Notes under the pieces: generated by a model
What the model was told of the DNA's origin: nothing
The model's database searches: none
The model's input: the letters and a program-made list of their open reading frames with translations, nothing else
Assembly: GCA_018136815.1 (NCBI GenBank)
Contig: CM030938.1
Coordinates: 780,128 to 844,127, forward strand
Direction of reading: 5' to 3'
From: Isochrysis galbana
Lineage: Eukaryota > Haptophyta > Isochrysidales > Isochrysidaceae
DNA: 64,000 bases
Part shown: positions 1 through 10,560 of the stretch, piece by piece
Numbering within the stretch: position 1 is the stretch's first letter
How the letters are laid out: every line of letters starts with the position of its first letter
Translations under genes and position numbers: made by a program

Positions 1-115
1 GTTGGCGAGGGAGGCGGCGGCGAAGGCGGCAGTGGCGAGGGAGGCGGCGGTGAAGGCGGTGGCGGTGAGGGAGGCGGCGGTGAGGGCGGTGGAGGCGACG
101 GTGGCGGAGGGGCGT
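1..115. repeat. GGC/GGT/GAG-rich short tandem repeat
   Basis: Imperfect repeat of GGCGGTGAGGGA-like 6-12 bp units, cut by the left edge of the window. It ends at about 115, and AT-richer unique DNA follows. It could be the tail of a Gly-rich coding repeat from a gene off the left edge, but no start, stop or splice site can be judged here. Confidence 0.7.
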
Positions 116-119
116 CGAT

Positions 120-335
120 CTATTTAAGGTGGCCGGAAGAATAAGAATAAGTTTCTGATACCCGGATATTCCGAATATCTGGCATAACTGGCATGTCTGC
201 CCCACTATCAGTATCTATCTGGATATTCCTAATGAGCTCCAGAGGTATCCGGATACTATCTGGATACCAAATCTGAACTCCAACCAGATATCCAGATTGC
301 TCAAATCAAACCTGTTACGGGTCTTAGTTTACTGA
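120..335. other. AT-richer spacer with short GGATA/CCGGATAT words
   Basis: The stretch repeats degenerate words such as CCGGATA, ATATCTGG and GGATACC. No ORF, RNA gene or known element is recognised. It separates the GC-rich left-edge repeat from the minisatellite array that follows. Confidence 0.4.
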
Positions 336-339
336 TAGT

Positions 340-1065
340 TCGGCGTAGCTAGTAGATAGCAGAATAAAGTAGCTCGTAGGAGGAGTGAGTGAGGAGTAGC
401 TAGTAGAAAGTAGAAAGTAGCTCGTAGGAGGAGTAGCTAGTAGAAAGTAGCTCGTATTAGGAGGAGTAGCTAGTTAGTAGAAAGTAGCTCGTGGGAGGCG
501 TAGCTAGTAGATAGAATAAAGTAGCTCGTAGGAGGAGTAGCTAGTAGAAAGTAGCTCGTAGGAGGAGTAGCTAGTTAGTAGAAAGTAGCTCGTGGGAGGC
601 GTAGCTAGAGTAGTAGATAGAATAAAGTAGCTCGTAGGAGGAGTAGCTAGTAGAAAGTAGCTCGTAGGAGGAGTAGCTAGTTAGTAGAAAGTAGCTCGTG
701 GGAGGCGTAGCTAGAGTAGTAGATAGAATAAAGTAGCTCGTAGGAGGAGTAGCTAGTAGAAAGTAGCTCGTAGGAGGAGTAGGAGTAGCTAGTTAGTAGA
801 AAGTAGCTCGTGGGAGGCGTAGCTAGTAGATAGAATAAAGTAGCTCGTAGGAGGAGTAGCTAGTAGAAAGTAGCTCGTAGGAGGAGTAGCTAGTTAGTAG
901 AAAGTAGCTCGTGGGAGGCGTAGCTAGAGTAGTAGATAGAATAAAGTAGCTCGTAGGAGGAGTAGCTAGTAGAAAGTAGCTCGTAGGAGGAGTAGCTAGT
1001 TAGTAGAAAGCTAGAGCAGTAGATAGAATAAAGTAGCTCGTAGGAGGAGTAGCTAGTTAAAAATA
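340..1065. repeat. Higher-order minisatellite, GTAGCTCGTAGGAGGA units
   Basis: A short unit (GTAGCTCGTAGGAGGAGTAG plus CTAGTAGAAA) is organised into a higher-order repeat. The marker word AGATAGAATAAAG recurs at about 509, 615, 721, 829, 935 and 1021, so the period is about 106 bp, with a shortened last copy. The array ends about 550 bp before the RPS18 start codon. No coding content is seen. Confidence 0.9.
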
Positions 1066-1141
1066 GCTCGTAGAAGCGCGGAGCCGTCGCCCCCCCCCGC
1101 GCGCGGTGGAGGTTTTGACCGGGTGAGACTCAGGCACGTCG

Positions 1142-1500
1142 TCCCCCCGCCCCTCTCTCTCTCTCTCCCTCTCCCCCTCTCTCTCCCTCGATCTCTCTCT
1201 CTCTCTCTCTCCTCTCTTTTCTCTCTCTCTCTCTCTTTTTCCCTCTCTCTCTCTCTCTCTCCCTCTCTCTCTATCTCTCTCCCTCCCTCCTCTCTCTCTT
1301 CTCTCTCTCTTCTCTCTCTCTCTCTCTCTTCTCTCTCTTTTCTCTCTCTCTCTCTCTCTCTCTTCTCTCCCTCTCCCTCTCCCTCTCTCTCCCCACCCAC
1401 GGCCGTGGCCACCCCCCCACCCCGCGCTGGTGTGTGCGCCACGCACCCCCTCCTCCCTCCCCCCCCCTCCCCTTCCGCCCCCCTCCCCCCCCCCCCCCCC
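1142..1500. repeat. CT-rich pyrimidine tract upstream of RPS18
   Basis: Almost pure CT/CCT simple sequence at 1142-1392, then C-rich DNA with a poly-C run to about 1500. It lies on the coding strand 120-480 bp before the RPS18 ATG. The long ORFs on either strand here are low-complexity artefacts. It may act as a pyrimidine-patch promoter element, since the same arrangement precedes several other genes in this window. Confidence 0.8.
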
Positions 1501-1620
1501 GGTCCTCCCCGTCCCCGCGCTGCTCGCACTCGCACTCCGGCCTGAGCGCACGCGCACGCGCGCGCGAGGACTTCGGCTCGTGAGGCCGCTCCGCACACAC
1601 CACAGGACACTCGGCCAGCC

Positions 1621-2311
<691 letters not shown>

Positions 2312-3601
2312 ACTGCCGATTGGGATTGGGGGAGAGCCTGGCACAGTTGGGCATCAGGTGTCTTACGTTTGGGATAATGGTAGAGCCATGCACGTGGATG
2401 TCTGGTTGCCACTTCAGCACGTTGCCTCTGGCCTCTGCTTACCTCTCTGCGCGTTTCGTGTGTGCTCTCGCCATGCGAATTTCTTCCATCGTCATGGCAT
2501 CGTAGTCAATTGTCGGGAGGAAACCATACAATCTTCTTACCGCACATGCGGCCATGGACCCACTACTTTACCCACTCCCTAGGCTGCTTTCCCCCTGCCT
2601 TCTAGCGACTGCCCCCGTGCACTACTAGAAAAGAAAAAAAAATCTGAAGATTCAGGGCTACACACCACACGGTGTGACACACCTATCGCTAGACAGTATG
2701 TTGTGGTTAGTGGTTAGGGGGAGAGCCGCCCCTAGGTTTCTCCCAAGGGAGCCTCTCTCCTTTGCTCTTCCTCCCTTCGTGTGTTTTGTTTTCCCCCTTT
2801 GCTCTTCGGGCGTGCACCCCCTCCGTCCGGTCGGGATCCTCCGATCTCGATCTCCTTCGCCCCGTGTGTTAGGATAGGGGATAGGGGTAATCGCTCTCGA
2901 TCCGCCTCCCTTGTTTTCTCATGTGCGCGCCCCCTTTCCTTGCGCGCGCCCCCCGTGTGTTTCCCGCGCTTTTTCTTGTCCCAGGGTTTCCGAGAGTCGC
3001 GCCCATGGCCGCACTCCCATGGGCTCTGGCGGGCGAGCTCTCTCGACCGCCATCGCCCCATGCTCGCGTGAGCGCGTGAGCGGTGTTCCCGACGGTGCCA
3101 TGCCTCCCTCCAGCCTCCAGCCCCTGTGCTCCCTGTGCTCCCTGTGCTCAGCCCTCCGTGAGCATGGTCGCCCCTGGAGGGCCCAATCCCATGCCTCAAC
3201 AATTCTCTAGATCACAAGCCACAACCACAGCCACAACCACTCCACTCACTCAGCCACATGGTAGCGGAGGCGATCCCGCCTCTCCGCCCGTCCCAGCCTC
3301 TCCCTCGTCTCATCTCCTCGCCTCGCCCGCGGCTCCCCCCTCCTACCAGCCGCCATCGCACCACCAAGCACTTCCACCCCTCACCCACCAGAGTCCAACA
3401 AACACTGGATGGATGGGAACCACCGCCAAGCACACCGCACAGCCCTACCTCCACATGCCGCCTGTCCAGCCAAGCTCACCCCACTTGTGCAGCCCCTTCC
3501 AGTTCCAGCCTTTGCAGCCCTCTGCCTACCCGCCCGTCAACGTCAACCCATTCACGACCGCCCTCAGATCTCAAATCCAACAGCTGCAGCTGCAGCTGGC
3601 A
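2312..3601 (+). other. LINE-related debris with Pro/Gln-rich ORF
   Basis: No host gene is recognised. The block holds a 'GCACTACTAG' motif near 2620, an A-rich run followed by TCTGAAGATTC at about 2632-2666 (also seen at 30.76 and 30.95 kb), and a pyrimidine-rich stretch at about 2760-3000. From 3083 a Pro/Ser/Gln-rich open frame is interrupted by the insertion at 3619. Its end (NLLNFSPH) resembles the end of the ORF at 40208-40495 (NLLIVSPHT), and both are followed by the same noncoding motif. This suggests a repeated 5'UTR/ORF1 region of a non-LTR element, but no enzymatic domain is visible. Confidence 0.4.
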
Positions 3602-5572
3602 CAAGCAAAGAGCATGCAAAAAAAAAACCTTTTAAATTTCTCGCCTCACACGTGGCCCTGAACCATTCCCTCGTAGCCACGCCTCTTTCCCTTCCTCACC
3701 CTCATTCCCCACCTTGCGGCAACTCCCCTCGTGCTCTACTTAGGGGCTCGGGTCATGTGGGGGTCCGAGCGGAGCGGGGTGCACCTGTCCTCAGCTGCGC
3801 GTACTCAACTTCCTCCTGTGCTGCTGAGTGGCCTGTTTCTTGTAGTGCTATTATCGGTACCCTTGTGTCCGCGTGTGTCTATGTTCGCCTTGGGAGAGCT
3901 ATGTTGATGTTGTACTGGTACCCAGTAGTGGACCAGAGGGATTGCAAAAAGGATTACCAGCATTGTGAGGGATCGCGACAGACAGGTGAGCGATGGGGAT
4001 AGAACCGAGCACTGAGGGCCACCTTGGGACAGGAAACCAAGCAAATCCCCACTGTGCCACATGAGATTCCAACAAAACACTTCAGCCTGTATCACACACA
4101 TTAAGCTATCGTAAGAGAACAGGTAATAGTGTGTGACAGGTAGAGATGAGAAAGAACAGAATCGAAGTGAAGAGAGGAATGATAGTAACTTTGGCGAATG
4201 GGTTAGAAAGGCACTAGGGCACCTTGATTGGCTGAGGGTGTAGTTCACCAAGGGGGTGTCCTAGGGGTGCCTTGGGCCTTGGGGTATCTGAGAATACATT
4301 GAGATTGAGCATCAGAGGAGTCCGGAAGCATGAGGTGAACTGAGATCAAGTCCATGATGAATGTAGACATAGATTGAGAATCTTCCAGACGTTCGAGATT
4401 GACTCAGACGTAGCACATCGTGTGCAAGGGAGTGGAGACGATCATCGAGGTCAAAGTCCGGAGGGTTCGACTTGATGGAGGGAATCTTGCGGATTAATTA
4501 GTAAGACTTGGCAGTGAGTAGAAAGTAAAGGACGGCGTCCTGTGATAGTTGATTGATCGTATCCTTGGTTGGTCAATCAGTGTAGGTCGTCTTTTTTGCT
4601 TCTCGCTACGCGAGCTTTTCGGCGAGACCAAGCGCTGTCGCTACAAGGCGGGTGTTTTCGCTCATTCGTAGCCTACCCTTTTCGTTTTCAATGAATACCG
4701 GGGAACTGAGTGTCAGTGTTCTCTTAAGTTTGGGCTTTCTCCCCTGGGCGGCTTTACTTGTGCGCATTAAACAATGCTGCTGTGGCGGGGTGAGGCCCCT
4801 AACCAATGTGGCGAACCTCACTAGTGTGGACTCCAAGACTGGGATATAGTGGTATTCATACGATTCAAATGCTATTCTATAGAAGTCTCTTAGTATGTAT
4901 TTCCACGCTATCACGTACAACGCTTTCAGACTTTCGGGTGTGTTTGTACCGGGGTATGCGAATAGTCTGTCTTTCGTTTTTTGTGTGCGTGACCTCCCGG
5001 GAGGGGGGGGTGTAGTTGTTGAGGGCGTCTATGGTTTCGAATACTTTCTTCGTCGCGGGACACCACGCTAAGTGGCACGAGTTTTCTCGGTATCGGCGAC
5101 ACAGCCTACACATATCTGTCTGACTGTCTGCGAATCTGTTTCTGGTACCAATTCGCCTATGTGTGATATGTTTGAAGTGGAGGTGTTTATCCGTGTGTTT
5201 TAGCAGTGGCATTGTATATAGCCTTGCTATGTGTTTCCATTCTTCTTTGGTGACATTTAGTCGCTTTTCCCATGTTGTTTTCGCCGCTTGCGGGGCGTTG
5301 CTTCGTGTCGCTTTAAGCGCGGCCTTGGTAAGATCTGCGACTGATATTGCGTCTAGCGCGACTTTTCCTTTTAGTATGGCGTATTCGTCCGCCAAGGGGT
5401 ACTCCATGTATCTCGGGCCTTTAAATCCGCCCTCCCATCTGGCTGGCGGGTGGTAATATTGGATCTCTCCCGCGTTCGCTACATTTCCGGTGTCGGCTAT
5501 CTCCCCCAGGTAGTCGGTATCCGTATGTAGCCAGATGTTGTTTAGTTTGCTGATTCAAGCAAAGAGCATGCA
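3602..5572 (-). mobile_element. LINE fragment insertion flanked by 17-bp direct repeat
   Basis: CAAGCAAAGAGCATGCA occurs at 3602-3618 and again at 5556-5572, as expected of a target-site duplication around a 1937-bp insert. On the minus strand, 5555 to 4606 reads as the C-terminal part of a non-LTR retrotransposon polyprotein. One frame (5407-4877) contains a zinc-knuckle-like CRLCRRYRENSCHLAWC (C-x2-C then H-x3-C) of the kind that follows reverse transcriptase in LINEs. A second frame (4920-4606) carries the remaining tail, so at least one frame break separates them. No RT core is present, so the copy is truncated. An A-run at 3618-3627 lies at the left boundary, which is odd for a minus-strand LINE because its tail should read as T on this strand. 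Interpretation as LINE is moderate; the direct repeat is directly visible. Confidence 0.55.
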
Positions 5573-6165
5573 CCACTGCCCTCTCCCTGCCTCTACCCCG
5601 CTACCCCTTCCTCCCCTGGGGAAAGATCACCGGGGGGTGGCGCGGGCCACCGGACCATATCTAAGCCCTCCACCCCAATCCCCCTAGTAGTGTACGGGGG
5701 GAGCCGCCTGATGGCGGGGGGAGAAGGTGACGGCTGGCGACAAGCGAGTGATGCGATTCGCAGAGGCGCGCATGCTCATCAGGAAGAATGGGAGATATGC
5801 CCAAATTTCAACTCGATATTTCAAGAAATATCTGCCGGGCCCTATGTAGGGGCCCAGCCCGTAGGCTTTCCCTATGAGAGGTGCGCTTCTGTCGTTCTGG
5901 CCCACTTTGGGGCTGGCCATGGGTGTCTGGAGGGAGGAGCTGGAGTGTGTGGCCATGGCGGCCATGGTGGCCGTGTTGGTGTGGGGCTTGCAGGTTGTGG
6001 CACGGGCCGAGGCTCGTGCTCACTCGGTCGGCCTTGGGGGTGGCTCGCGCGCGCTTCGGCGGCGCAGCAGTGGTCGCGGCCCGTTCGGCTGGCGCGCGCA
6101 GGGGTGGCGGCAGGAGAGGAGGGGAGCGGCGCGCGCTCCATGACCCTATCAGTCACTGATAGTTG
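5573..6165. repeat. Palindrome-ended dispersed repeat, copy 1
   Basis: The first part (about 5590-5730) is the reverse complement of 40520-40640. The second part (about 5880-6162) is GC-rich and ends with GCGCGCTCCATGACC followed by the palindrome CTATCAGTCACTGATAG at 6146-6162. The same terminal block followed by different palindromes is seen at 14.93 kb and 25.95 kb, and inverted at 54.96 kb. No protein is recognised. The family resembles hairpin-terminated nonautonomous elements, but its class is unproven. Confidence 0.5.
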
Positions 6166-6257
6166 ACAGCCCACCCTCCTTAAGATAAAGCCAGAAGGAG
6201 AATGAAGGGTGAAGGGGAAGGATGTCCGATGGGAACGCCGGTTTTGGCGAGCCACTG

Positions 6258-7965
6258 ACAAAGGCGGCCGCTCTCCATTGCTCGAGCACGAGCTTCTCTC
6301 GTGCTGAGGTCGTCCTCGTTCTTTTGCACACACCGTGCAGCCAACATACGACTGGGCCTGTGGTACCGAGACACCATTGGGGTTGCCTGGAGCATAGATC
6401 CCACCGCACTACTATAGCACAACCATAGCACAACTACTGCACGGTTGGCACTCGGAGCGAACATGTCTGCGAGTCAGGAATCACAACCATGCTGCCTCCG
6501 TCGGGATCCCGAAGGTAAGAATGGCTGTAGTTGTCGTGGAATATTTCCGCGAAGCGACAGTGGTCCTCCCCCATCCATGAAAGCAGTTCATTGAAATGAC
6601 AAAGGCGGCCGCTCTCCATTGCTCGAGCACGAGCTTCTCTCGTGCTGAGGTCGTCCTCGTTCTTTTGCACACACCGTGCAGCCAACATACGACTGGGCCT
6701 GTGGTACCGAGACACCATTGGGGTTGCCTGGAGCATAGATCCCACCGCACTACTATAGCACAATCATAGCACAACTACTCCACGGTTGGCACTCGGAGCG
6801 AACATGTCTGCGAGTCAGGAATCACAACCATGCTGCCTCCGTCGGGATCCCGAAGGTAAGAATGGCTGTAGTTGTCGTGGAATATTTCCGCGAAGCGACA
6901 GTGGTCCTCCCCCATCCATGAAAGCAGTTCATTGAAATGACAAAGGCGGCCGTTCTCCATTGCTCGAGCACGAGCTTCTCTCGTGCTGAGGTCGTCCTCG
7001 TTCTTTTGCACACACCGTGCAGCCAACATACGACTGGGCCTGTGGTACCGAGACACCATTGGGGTTGCCTGGAGCATAGATCCCACCGCACTACTATAGC
7101 ACAACCATAGCACAACTACTCCACGGTTGGCACTCGGAGCGAACATGTCTGCGAGTCAGGAATCACAACCATGCTGCCTCCGTCGGGATCCCGAAGTTAA
7201 GAATGGCTGTAGTTGTCGTGGAATATTTCCGCGAAGCGACAGTGGTCCTCCCCCATCCATGAAAGCAGTTCATTGAAATGACAAAGGCGGCCGTTCTCCA
7301 TTGCTCGAGCACGAGCTTCTCTCGTGCTGAGGTCGTCCTCGTTCTTTTGCACACACCGTGCAGCCAACATACGACTGGGCCTGTGGTACCGAGACACCAT
7401 TGGGGTTGCCTGGAGCATAGATTCCACCGCACTACTATAGCACAACCATAGCACAACTACTCCACGGTTGGCACTCGGAGCGAACATGTCTGCGAGTCAG
7501 GAATCACAACCATGCTGCCTCCGTCAGGATCCCGAAGGTAAGAATGGCTGTAGTTGTCGTGGAATATTTCCGCGAAGCGACAGTGGTCCTCCCCCATCCA
7601 TGAAAGCAGTTCATTGAAATGACAAAGGCGGCCGTTCTCCATTGCTCGAGCACGAGCTTCTCTCGTGCTGAGGTCGTCCTCGTTCTTTTGCACACACCGT
7701 GCAGCCAACATACGACTGGGCCTGTGGTACCGAGACACCATTGGGGTTGCCTGAAGCATAGATCCCACCGCACTACTATAGCACAACCATAGCACAACTA
7801 CTGCACGGTTGGCACTCGGAGCGAACATGTCTGCGAGTCAGGAATCACAACCATGCTGCCTCCGTCGGGATCCCGAAGGTAAGAACGGTTGTAGTTGTCG
7901 TGGAATATTTCCGCGAAGCGACAGTGGTCCTCCCCCATCCATGAAAGCAGTTCATTGAAATTAGG
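6258..7965 (-). repeat. 341-bp tandem array copying the sulfotransferase 3' end
   Basis: The anchor TCACAACCATGCTGCCTCCG recurs at 6481, 6822, 7163, 7504 and 7845, exactly 341 bp apart, with only a few base differences between copies. Each unit holds about 120 bp of the terminal sulfotransferase coding sequence (from FNELLSWMGEDHCRF to the stop) plus about 220 bp of another sequence. The rightmost copy is the genuine gene end and the leftmost is partial. Each unit keeps a 123-codon minus-strand ORF in which the copied tail is fused to an unrelated leader. Near identity implies recent amplification or ongoing homogenisation. Confidence 0.92.
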
Positions 7966-8721
7966 GATAGTAAAGTTCTCAAGTGGCAACCAAAAACTTC
8001 GCCAAGAACTACCTCGGTCCCTCCACTCCAAGTGCTTCTTCCAGGCAGCGGCTTTGATCTTGGTTATGTGCATCTCTTTGGCATGAGCATTGGAGTCATT
8101 GACCCATCCCAGCTTGGCCCAACTCCCGGACAACGCAGCCATATCTGATCGAACATTGAAGATGAAGCGACCGCAAGGAAAGAGCAACGTTGCAAAATCC
8201 AGGAGGAGCAACGAAGAATCTCGCCCAGGATACGCAGAGGATAGGTCCGGCTCGATATCCATCCAACGAATCTCTTTCAAACCAATGATGTGACGACTTC
8301 CTTGTTGTCGTTTTGTCATCGCTGCATTTGTCTCCCGGCCTGCGCGAATGGTATCCTCGACAAAACGTTGTAGGTCGCACAATAAATTGTTCGGCGAGAT
8401 CGCCTTCCGTAGGAAGGGGCCCTTGAAGAAAGGTTGCAACGAGACGGTTCGCCACAGGCGCAGCGCATCTGCGAGAAGATTGTGGTCTTCTCCTCGGAGC
8501 ACTACGGCTGGGTGCGCATTGAGCATATTGAGCAAGGTGGTTGAGCCTGTCCTTCCGCCGAGCGAGACCACAAAAAGCCACCTGCGCTCGCACAGATCGC
8601 ATCTCGCAGCAGCGACATCGTCATGCGGAGATCGTCCCCACATCTGAGTCCCAAAGTCGTGGCCGGTATTGGGCCATTTTGCTGGTAGAGGGCAAGTGGA
8701 AGGACACCATCCAGATGGCAT
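7798..8721 (-). CDS. Sulfotransferase family protein
   Basis: Predicted PAPS-dependent sulfotransferase of 307 residues in one exon as read. The 5'-phosphosulfate-binding loop is visible as SLGGRTGSTTLLNMLNAHP near residues 50-70, followed by VLRGED. The 3'-phosphate-binding segment is RFIFNVRSDMAALSGSW near residues 190-210, with the expected Arg and Ser. The C-terminal part ENFTIPNFNELLSWMGED resembles the usual LEFLGE region. The first ATG is at 8721; a GTG two codons upstream is ignored. No signal peptide or membrane helix is evident, so a 5' exon may be missing and the substrate is unknown. Oddity: its last ~40 codons are reiterated in the 341-bp array directly downstream. A CT-rich tract (coding strand) lies at 8812-9020, about 90-300 bp upstream. 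Confidence 0.8.
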   Translation of the reverse strand: MPSGWCPSTCPLPAKWPNTGHDFGTQMWGRSPHDDVAAARCDLCERRWLFVVSLGGRTGSTTLLNMLNAHPAVVLRGEDHNLLADALRLWRTVSLQPFFKGPFLRKAISPNNLLCDLQRFVEDTIRAGRETNAAMTKRQQGSRHIIGLKEIRWMDIEPDLSSAYPGRDSSLLLLDFATLLFPCGRFIFNVRSDMAALSGSWAKLGWVNDSNAHAKEMHITKIKAAAWKKHLEWRDRGSSWRSFWLPLENFTIPNFNELLSWMGEDHCRFAEIFHDNYNRSYLRDPDGGSMVVIPDSQTCSLRVPTVQ

Positions 8722-8811
8722 GGCCACAGAAGGGGGAGCAGTGGGTGGTCGGCGGCCTGCGGGGGGAGGGAGTCGCGTCTGCCGACGTGAGCCCCCTAGC
8801 AGCTTCGAGGA

Positions 8812-9020
8812 GAGGAGAGAGGGAGAGGGAGAAAGCGCGCGCGCGTGAAGAGAGGGAGAGGGAGAGGGAGAGGGAGAGGGAGAGGGAGAGGGAGAGGGAG
8901 AGGGAGAGAGAGGGAGAGAGAGGGAGAGGGAGAGGGAGAGGGAGAGGGAGAGGGAGAGGGAGAGGGAGAGGGAGAGGGAGAGAAAGAGGGAGAAGAGAGA
9001 AGAGGGAGAGAGAAGAGAGT
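8812..9020. repeat. GAGAGG simple-sequence tract
   Basis: (GAGAGG)n/(GGGAGA)n purine tract on the + strand, hence a pyrimidine tract on the coding strand of the sulfotransferase just downstream on minus. The overlapping Arg/Glu and Ser/Pro ORFs are low-complexity artefacts. Confidence 0.9.
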
Positions 9021-10029
9021 GTCTGGAGTTTTGTAGTAGAAGGGACTCATAGTCCCCATGTGCCTTGGTGTCGATGAAGCCATTTATAGCGCATATGGCT
9101 GTATAAAGAGCCCCTAGGTGCCCTCGCCTAGGTGCCCAAGGAGGGCGCCTAGGGGCCTTGGGGCACCCATGTGCGCCCCCCCGCGGGCCAGGGTAAAAGC
9201 TCCGATCATAAATTCGTCAACTACTATCTCCCGGATTGGGATTGGGTGCTACGCACATTCGACCGGAGGGGCGTTGGCGCGTTTGCCTGCAACTAAAGTA
9301 GTACTAAATAAAACTATTGACTATGGATTGACATCTAGCCGCACTTACCATACTACGAACCCTTACTCACTATCACTCACGAGCACGAGCAGACTCACAC
9401 TAGATAGGAGACAGGCCAAGCACGTGTGTGAGTGAAGCACAACAAACATTATACCAGCACAATGTCGACCATTTACACGCATCCTGAACGACGCACCCGT
9501 ACTGAGCCTACGCCTCACGTCACGCTGCCTCGTGGCTCGCGCTTTCGGCGATTCCTACGAGGGGGTTTCCGGGGTTGCAGGAACTTCGACAGGGAGTAGA
9601 CGTTGCCCCGAGTCCGAGATCATGTTGTGCTTCTTGGTGGCGATGTGGATGTGGCTGCCGCGGGGATGCCTGCGAAATGCGGAACAATATGGTTAGGTGT
9701 TAGCTACGAGCTACGAGGAGCGCGAGGAACAAGGCTGGGGCAGCAGACAGGGCTGGAGTGGGGCACAGCGATCGCACCTTAGCGTGTCGAGGCGCGATGG
9801 CTCTGCGCCCCCTGAATGCGACGCACTGCCGCCTACGCTGCGCAACAAATCGCTGCTGCGCCGCCGGCCCTCCTCCCACGTCGCTTAGGCCTCTGCCTGC
9901 GCCAGCTCCGCCTCGCCACACTGCCACCTGTGGAGCAACTGCAGGAGGCGGTCACGGTGCTGGGGCAGGCGTAGGGCGGACTGGGTGAACGCAAGGGCGG
10001 CCATCATGGGCTCGGGCTCGGGCGGGTTC
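9021..10029. other. Spacer with long hairpin; no gene recognised
   Basis: It contains an imperfect inverted repeat at 9110-9156 (arms GCCCCTAGGTGCCC and GGGCGCCTAGGGGC, one mismatch, loop about 19 nt). TATAAAGAG lies immediately to its left. The rest holds short open frames without recognisable domains. Part of it, from about 9240, may belong to the copia fossil that follows, but I cannot support that from motifs. Confidence 0.4.
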
Positions 10030-10440
10030 TTACGCTTAAGCACATCAGCGGACACAACATGGTTGCGGATATTCTCACGAAACCGTGTCCACGCAACCAG
10101 TTCCTCCGCCTACTCGACATCCTTGATTCTTTCTCGTCAACAGCCAGTTCCTGATGACATACATGTAAACGTCGCACCCCTTGCTCCGTTTAGGAGGGGG
10201 TGTTACGAATGCCCCTCCGTCCTCTCCTACGCTTTACTTTCTAAGTCCTGCGAGATCTCCTCTCCCCTCCTTCTTCACATGAGGCGGAGAGGCGGCGACG
10301 GGCCTCCTCTCTTCTTTCCTTTTTCTTTCCTCTCTTTCTCTCCTACTCAACCCCCCTCCTTCGCGTATCCCATTGCGTTAGTTTTAGTTAGTTATCTACG
10401 TGTTACTGTGAATGTGCGTGTGATAGTGGATAGTGGTGTG
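10030..10440 (+). mobile_element. Ty1/copia LTR-retrotransposon fossil, 3' end only
   Basis: A fragment carrying the end of the RNase H region of a copia-type pol (motif NMVADILTKP at about 10060-10090). It is followed by a polypurine tract (AGGAGGGGG at about 10192-10200) and the start of an LTR opening with TGTTACGAATG at 10201. The LTR body runs to roughly 10440, and its exact end is not clear. The rest of the element is absent from the window, so the copy is plainly broken and old or truncated. Confidence 0.75.
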
Positions 10441-10479
10441 GGAGAATTATAAGAGAGGAATTTTATCCGGTTCTGTTCC

Positions 10480-10560
10480 GAAGAGAGCGCGAGCGATGGC
10501 GTCACTCTCCCTCCTCTCGGCCGCCCTGGTCACCATGATGGTGCCAGGGCGATAACTAAC
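10480..10560. repeat. Hairpin-bearing dispersed repeat, copy A
   Basis: GCCCTGGTCACCAT (10523-10536) pairs with ATGGTGCCAGGGC (10538-10550), one base apart, preceded by CTCTCGGCC. The same block is found at 45640-45697 and, inverted, at 63541-63615. It immediately follows the copia LTR fragment. Confidence 0.8.

Noticed and set aside
6258-7965. CRISPR-like array
   Set aside because: The units are 341 bp with no short repeat/unique spacer structure, and they copy a eukaryotic coding end.
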